A stretch of 64,000 nucleotides of DNA from assembly GCA_036346225.1 (NCBI GenBank), contig JARFIW010001087.1:558001-622000 (forward strand). Reading direction: 5' to 3'. The stretch's first letter is position 1. Every line of letters begins with the position of its first letter. This document shows positions 58,808-64,000 of the stretch, piece after piece. This stretch comes from Platerodrilus igneus (lineage: Eukaryota > Arthropoda > Insecta > Coleoptera > Lycidae). The position numbers and the translations under genes are program-made. Below the pieces are notes generated by a model. The model made no database searches. It saw only the letters and a program-made list of their open reading frames with translations, and was not told the origin of the DNA.

Positions 58808-59402
58808 TGTAACGCGCTACTACTACCGCGTTTCTCTAATTTAAAACAAGTAATAACAAACGTCTTTATTACTCACTGTTCACAAGTCTAATTAACAATA
58901 TATGCCTTATTTGTAGATGTTTTCAGTCCACTTAACAATGAAGCACTATTACACTAATGAATTACAAGCACTAATATCTTCTTAAGCTAAGTTCTTAACC
59001 ATAGGTTTATTAACAACACTAACACAACTATTTATTTATTATACGCTTCTATCTATTTATGTATACTACAAGCTGCATGTACATTAGACACAGCATATAA
59101 CATTTATGTATATTCTTAAACTTTCAAAAGCTCAACTACGTTTACTTTACAATGATATAATTTATATTAGACATTCAAGTATAGACTGACTCTTGCATTT
59201 ATTAGCGGTCTTATATATACTCTGAGTTAAAGATATGACTCATCCTCTAGTAATTACGAGAAGCTTCCCGGTCTATTGAGAATAAACAGTGCTGGCGGCG
59301 TTTTGTGTGTTTGATTGCTAGAAGAATTCTCGAATCCTGAAGACTATGCAGATCCTACAGCGCTGATGTGTTTGACGGGTTGCCTAATAGCAGCTCGCAA
59401 CA
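58808..59402 (-). mobile_element. solo LTR inserted in the BEL/Pao element
   Basis: 595 bp, TGTTGCGAGC...GCGTTACA on the minus strand. The flanks match: AATAT at 58803-58807 and 59402-59406 (or ATAT outside a TG..CA boundary). A minus-strand TATATAAG box lies at 59210-59217 and AATAAA at 58865-58870, the order expected of U3-R-U5. Removing it rejoins BEL/Pao polymerase sequence. There are no internal coding parts, so it is probably the product of LTR-LTR recombination. The superfamily was not determined. Confidence 0.82.
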
Positions 59403-60440
59403 ATATTCATTGGTAGCACTAAGCAGGAAGGACTACAGTTAACGCCAGACATAATTTGAAGATGTTGATAAACAATATCCTTGCCTAATTCATCTTTCCA
59501 TAAAAACGTTAAGAAATTACAATCACGTTCATGCACACCAATCTGCAGGAAAGCCTTTTTTATATCAGACAACACTCCTATTTTACATTCTCTAAATCGC
59601 AGCAACATGACAGGAATAAGCTCAATCAAGTTTTGCCCCATTTTGAGACACTGATTCAATGAGGGCTTACCATTTTTATTTGCAGGTGCATCAAAAACTG
59701 GTCACAAAGCAGTTATAGAACCCTTCCTCAACACCAACCGTTGTGGTAAGAAGTGACCTCCACTAGTTTCGTTGTGATTAAGTTTCTGTATAATTTTGAA
59801 AAATTCCCATTCCTTGAACATTGCATCAATCGTGAAATGAGACCGTTCCTTCTCAATTTACTAACAGTAACATCCAGTCTCTTCTTAGCGATAATAATAT
59901 TAGTCGGCAACGGAGGATGGCCACCTATACATGGCAATCTTACCTGATATCGGCTTTCAGCAACAATGACGATAGTCTGCATAAAAAATTGTTTAGTCAA
60001 CATTGCCATTTCTTTCTTGCATAATTTTGCAACAGGATTTTCAATACCAAATACTTATAACTTCCAAAAGTCCATGATTGGATTTAGATTAAACAAAGAC
60101 AAAATATATGAGGTTGAGTGGTCAGTCTTGTATTCTTGGCTCGATTTAGTGCCCAATATCATCCAACGTAGATATGGTTCCATCAGCAATAACCCACATT
60201 TTAACAGATGCTGGTTGGCAGTAGAAGCACCCAGTAGATGCTCCAAAGGACCCTGTTTATTTACCTCAGAAATATTAATGTTTAACTCTTTCAGTTCCTG
60301 CATACATGGGCTATAAAAAATCGAATGCACTTCATTACAAATGAAAAGCTATAAGTGTGGTACATGACAGTCAGACCGTAGCATGAATGATGTATTATGG
60401 ATTCGCTACCTCCAACGAAACCATGTATTATCATCTCATT
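59403..60440 (-). pseudogene. BEL/Pao retrotransposon: protease-like region and reverse transcriptase
   Basis: Read from 60440 on the minus strand: MIIHGFVGGSESI (protease-like region), SPCMQELKELNINISEVNK and GPLEHLLGAS, then FNLNPIMDFWKL. The polymerase follows with YQVRLPCIGGHPPLP, VTSYHNGWC and SLNQCLKMGQNLIELIPVML. LRFRECKIGVLSDIKKAFLQ contains the first catalytic Asp. FLTFLWKDEL and SGVNCSPS come next. This order is that of BEL/Pao elements. There are frameshifts near 60050, 59720 and 59430. The solo LTR sits immediately after the SATNEY codons. Confidence 0.9.
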
Positions 60441-60965
60441 TCGTTTAGCCCTTAAGTATATTTAAATTGTGCCGTGGCTCCGTTTTTTTGTGTGCGTACC
60501 TTGTATTTTATTCAGGACCCTTATTTTTGGAGCTTGGTGCTTCGTTAATATATTAAATTTGGTTGTTCTTAGTTTTATGTTTAGTTTTACTCAACTTTAA
60601 AAATCTTGTGATTTTTATGTATACAAATATTACATAAATTGTAGTTGTAATTAATCTAAGATTAGTGATTATTTTCAGTGTGTAGTTTTGAATTTTTAGT
60701 TTAAGGTGGGTTTAGTTATGTACGATTAAGTATTGGCCATAAATAATATAGAGTGACTGATTCAGCTTTATGTATTTTTTCATTACAAATCAATTGAGTA
60801 GGTATTGCTTCGAGCCGAACCTCCGACATAGCAGTTTTGTTCAGTATTGCTCAACATTAAGCAAGAATTTAATTGCTATTAAAGTAAAACTTAAAAGGTA
60901 GCACTAGTGGAAAATCAATTAATTGAATATTTCAATCTTCCATGTTACTATCTATAAATTGAATT
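60441..60965. other. Galphao: AT-rich DNA, nothing recognised
   Basis: No coding motif; possibly the upstream flank of the BEL/Pao relic. Confidence 0.5.
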
Positions 60966-62095
60966 TTGAATACTTCGTCAGATTTCAGTTGTGACATTTT
61001 GGTGATTAATATTTATCCACCTTTGAAAATATTCACTTGCTTAGTAGGTGCCGATCTTGCCAGAAAACAGTCACTTTTTAATTAATTTGTATAATGTTGG
61101 GTATATATGTTTATTCTCGTACCAAAAGGATAAAAGATCTAAATTCCTGTCAATTAAAGATTATTTTAAATGTCTATCTAATTCAACAATGACCGCTGAA
61201 GTAGAATTTCTTTCCTGCATTAAACTTTCAACTGCTTTATTAAAACTATTCAACAAATTGGAGCTTTTAGATTTTATTTAAGGTGCCTTGATCGTTTCCA
61301 CATGGTACTCAACTCTAGCTTCAGTTCTCGTAATACAAATATTAATTTTTACGTAGTGAACTAACTGCTGTATTATATTTTCTTTCTTCTTTGAAAGCAT
61401 ATTTTTAGAAGCAAGGATCTAAAACTGTAGCCTCCGATATATTATCCTCATCTTTGATATCTTCAAATCTTCAAAAACAGTTTTCACGCATAACATCCAA
61501 AACTGGTTACCGTTCACTTTTGATATCTATGCGAGTATAATATTCTTGAATGTGTTGATATATAGAGCAAACATAAAAATATAAAGTTTTGAAATTGTAA
61601 CTTTTTTCAGCACTCACTTCTTCAGTAACATTTTTAAACATTTGTAAAATATTAACTAATTTTTATATAATTGCCCACTCAGCAAGACTACCACTATTTG
61701 GACTAGGATGTTATAATACTGAAGTTGCAATAACTCCTTCTATAACTACTGCACATTGTATTATATCTATAGTTCAATTACAACGTGTGGCAACATCTTA
61801 CTTCAATTTCAATTCGAGTAAGTTAAAATATTTTTGCTGTTGATTTAACTTTACAAGGGCAGATGGACTGCATTTAAAGAACATCACAGTTGCTTTCATT
61901 TCTCCAAAATATAATAAACTTTTTGTCAATTCATGTTGAACTAGTAAATTTAGGGAATGAGCACATCTTCTGGATTGCCACACATAACTTCGAATTGCAG
62001 TAAGTATATTTGCTGCATTATCGGTGACGATGTACTCTACTTTATTCGGTAGTTGCCATTTTTCAAAAATTTTTTAAATTTTCCACTGAATGTCT
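60966..62095 (-). pseudogene. hAT transposase relic
   Basis: hAT transposases cut and paste DNA with a DDE core interrupted by a helical insertion and end in a dimerisation region. On the minus strand from 62095: KKFFEKWQLPNKVEYIVTDN and AANILTAIRSYVW (catalytic Asp in VTDN), then WQSRRCAHSLNLLVQHEL. Next come KATVMFFKCSPSALVKLNQQ and IIQCAVVIEGV, then NILQMFKNVTEEVSAEKSYN, EATVLDPCF, and the C-terminus SLIDRNLDLLSFWYENKHIY with PTLYKLIKK near 61090. All blocks are in family order, but stops and shifts are frequent. The N-terminal zinc finger is missing, replaced by an unrelated LINE fragment. Terminal inverted repeats were not found. Confidence 0.9.
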
Positions 62096-62420
62096 TATTT
62101 TATGCAAATAGTACATATGAGGCATTCATTACTAGGGACTTCAGAGTGAATATAATTTCGATTATATTTTGATACCACTGGTATACAGTTGCAACATTTT
62201 TTATATTTCTTTGTGCATTCGTGTATTTTGTGTTCATCTCCACAATACGTGTAGATAATTTTATTCATACAGTTTGCCATTTCTTACATCTCAACACCTT
62301 TAAATCTTCATACACATTTGATAAAAAGCATTTTGACAGAGATAAATCCACTAAGCCTCAGAGCATTTACGAAAGATTATATTTTTTCATTGTCTTTCCT
62401 AATGAATATTACATTTAGAA
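62096..62420 (-). pseudogene. Jockey-like LINE ORF1 fragment (CCHC knuckles)
   Basis: The minus strand shows RKDNEKI, a stop, SFVNALRLSGFISVKMLFIK and then YCGDEHKIHECTKKYKKCCN with CIP. A CGDEHxxxEC knuckle followed closely by CCNC is characteristic of ORF1 proteins of Jockey-type LINEs, which bind nucleic acid. The first knuckle of the usual pair is decayed. It lies directly upstream of the hAT relic, suggesting another insertion or break. Confidence 0.55.
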
Positions 62421-63020
62421 AATCTTGTGGTATAATAAATTGATTTTAATTTCTTAAGCATTTTACAATCTCCTCTGGAATCAATATGTTTGTGTTATAC
62501 ATAATCTTTTTAATTTTGCTGTATTTCAGCTCGGACATTTGGACATTGTATTGGACAGAACAGTATTTCTGCTTTACCTCATCCATTAACTTTTAGATTC
62601 ATCCTTCACATTTAACAATCAAACTCCTGTTACTTTCTGTTTAATGAGGTCTTATGAACACATTAATAGTTTTAACATCAATTTCTTTTATCTCATTTTT
62701 AATTATTTTGGTTGAAGAGATTGGCTAATAAAAAGCACATTTTCAATGGAATCTGGCACGAGAAATGGGTTTTGTTTTGTGTAAACCACTTTTGCATATG
62801 TTGATGTTTTCACTTGTTTTTCATAACCTTAATTTTTTCTGTAGCATCTTAATAATTTTGTTTTTCCGTTTATAATGATGTCCTTATCCCTTATAGAATT
62901 TTGTAATATTTCAAATAGATCAAAATTTCGGCACCTTTTGCAATTATACTTTAAAATACCGCTTCTTTCTTATTGGAATACATATTACTTCATTGCACAT
63001 AACCCTGAACAATCAATACA
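62421..63020. other. AT-rich DNA, nothing recognised
   Basis: The minus strand has some lysine-rich open pieces near 62700-62870, but no domain could be assigned. Confidence 0.45.
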
Positions 63021-63390
63021 TCAGTGTGTCGGAGGAATACTACACTATGTACATTTTTTCGAAATTGGGGTTTCAACACTATGTTACATATCTTTTTTTG
63101 CTCTTTCCAGTGGTATATAACACTATGTCCAATTCTTTATAATTGTGGAGAAAAATATTTTAAAGTAACATTATCTTCTATTTTGCATCTGGTATAAAGC
63201 ACCAAGTGCACATGTAATTCTATTATTATATTGGGAAGCCTGGAATGTACACTACGCGCACATGGTGGTCTTTACTTCTAGCTGGGTTTTGTCACATGGA
63301 CACTAAGTGCACATGGTGTTGTATACTCTGAATGATGTTTTTTATTCACAGCACTATAAGCATACCAATTATGTACATACCTTTATTATA
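63020..63390. repeat. degenerate tandem repeat, period about 50 bp
   Basis: ACCAAGTGCACATG at 63201, ACTACGCGCACATG at 63251 and ACTAAGTGCACATG at 63302 mark three units, with a fourth near 63352. On the left, ACACTATGTACAT-like words recur near 63040, 63079 and 63119. TGGTATAAAGTGCA-like words also occur at 63879-63935. Confidence 0.65.
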
Positions 63391-64000
63391 GTACATTACC
63401 TACGATGCTTTTTCTAAAGATTGTTAACTTGTGCTTTAGATGTACCATGTAAACAAAACGATCGCAAACTAATTTAAATTTGCATACAATTTTCGGTAAA
63501 TTATATTTTTCTTCTGTAGGCAGAAATTGAAATATGTAGGCGCGTGGCCAATAACCGTCTGGGTACCAACAAACTGTACTGTTTACCCTGCATGACAATT
63601 AAATATATAGTTATCATATCTTATTAATATCAAACTTGTGTCACACGAATATGCTTACTACGTGTTGTTTGGAACGTGATTGTAGATGAGATATGTACTA
63701 CAATAATCATTCCTTAACTTTCTGCTAACATTGTGCTATCAACGTTGTTGTGTCTAGCATGTTAATATGACTTAGATATGGATTTGACAACTACAGTGAT
63801 AATTTTGTTATCTACGATTTCTAAACGCGCCATTTGATTTACAATATGCTCCTAGTCTCGTACAGTTTTTGAATGTGCTTCTGGTATAACGTACAAAGTG
63901 AATTATATTAAAGTGAATTGGTATAAAGTGCATGCATATTATACAGTTTTTTTTAAAAATAATCTATCAAAGTTTTAATATCAGTATTTTAATCGTGAAC
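63391..64000. other. AT-rich DNA, nothing recognised
   Basis: Only two further copies of the TGGTATAA..AAAGTG word (about 63882 and 63918) were noticed. Confidence 0.5.

Overview
This looks like nuclear genomic DNA of an insect. It is AT-rich and almost gene-free, full of degraded transposable elements and simple repeats, with three spliced exons of an insect-type G protein alpha-o subunit (Galphao) on the + strand at 38927-39087, 56501-56629 and 56677-56806. No bacterial operon, rRNA, CRISPR array or conventional tRNA gene was seen. The species cannot be named from the sequence alone.

Layout. 0-14.4 kb: AT-rich DNA with a hAT/ZMYM-like relic (154-704), a possible piggyBac-like acidic fragment, several short degenerate tandem repeats, (TA)n tracts, a 160-bp foldback (7508-7669) and a tRNA-type SINE (9705-9970). 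14.4-29.9 kb: one 15.5-kb simple-sequence tract in three domains: GAGAGATA octamers almost lacking C on the + strand, then GAGATACG/GAGACATA octamers, then a 4-bp GTGA/GTCG/GTCA repeat. 29.9-38.9 kb: AT-rich DNA with a palindromic GACCTCC repeat, LINE tails, a processed RCC1 pseudogene split by LINE ends and a 93-bp tandem array, and a second SINE. 38.9-56.8 kb: the Galphao exons. Their 17.4-kb intron holds a nest of transposons (an old + strand Copia broken by a CR1/Jockey-like LINE and then by a young - strand Copia) plus a relic of an insect transposase-like gene. 56.8-64 kb: a third SINE copy, a CACG-rich microsatellite, a BEL/Pao relic interrupted by a solo LTR with target duplication, a Jockey-like ORF1 fragment, a hAT transposase relic and a degenerate 50-bp repeat.

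How it fits together. The only host gene that looks functional is Galphao. The window shows the exons for the end of the helical domain, switch I and switch II. The P-loop exons and the C-terminal exons are not visible and presumably lie outside. Everything else is selfish or relic DNA. The very long minus-strand open frames over 14.4-24.5 kb follow from the base composition and are not genes.
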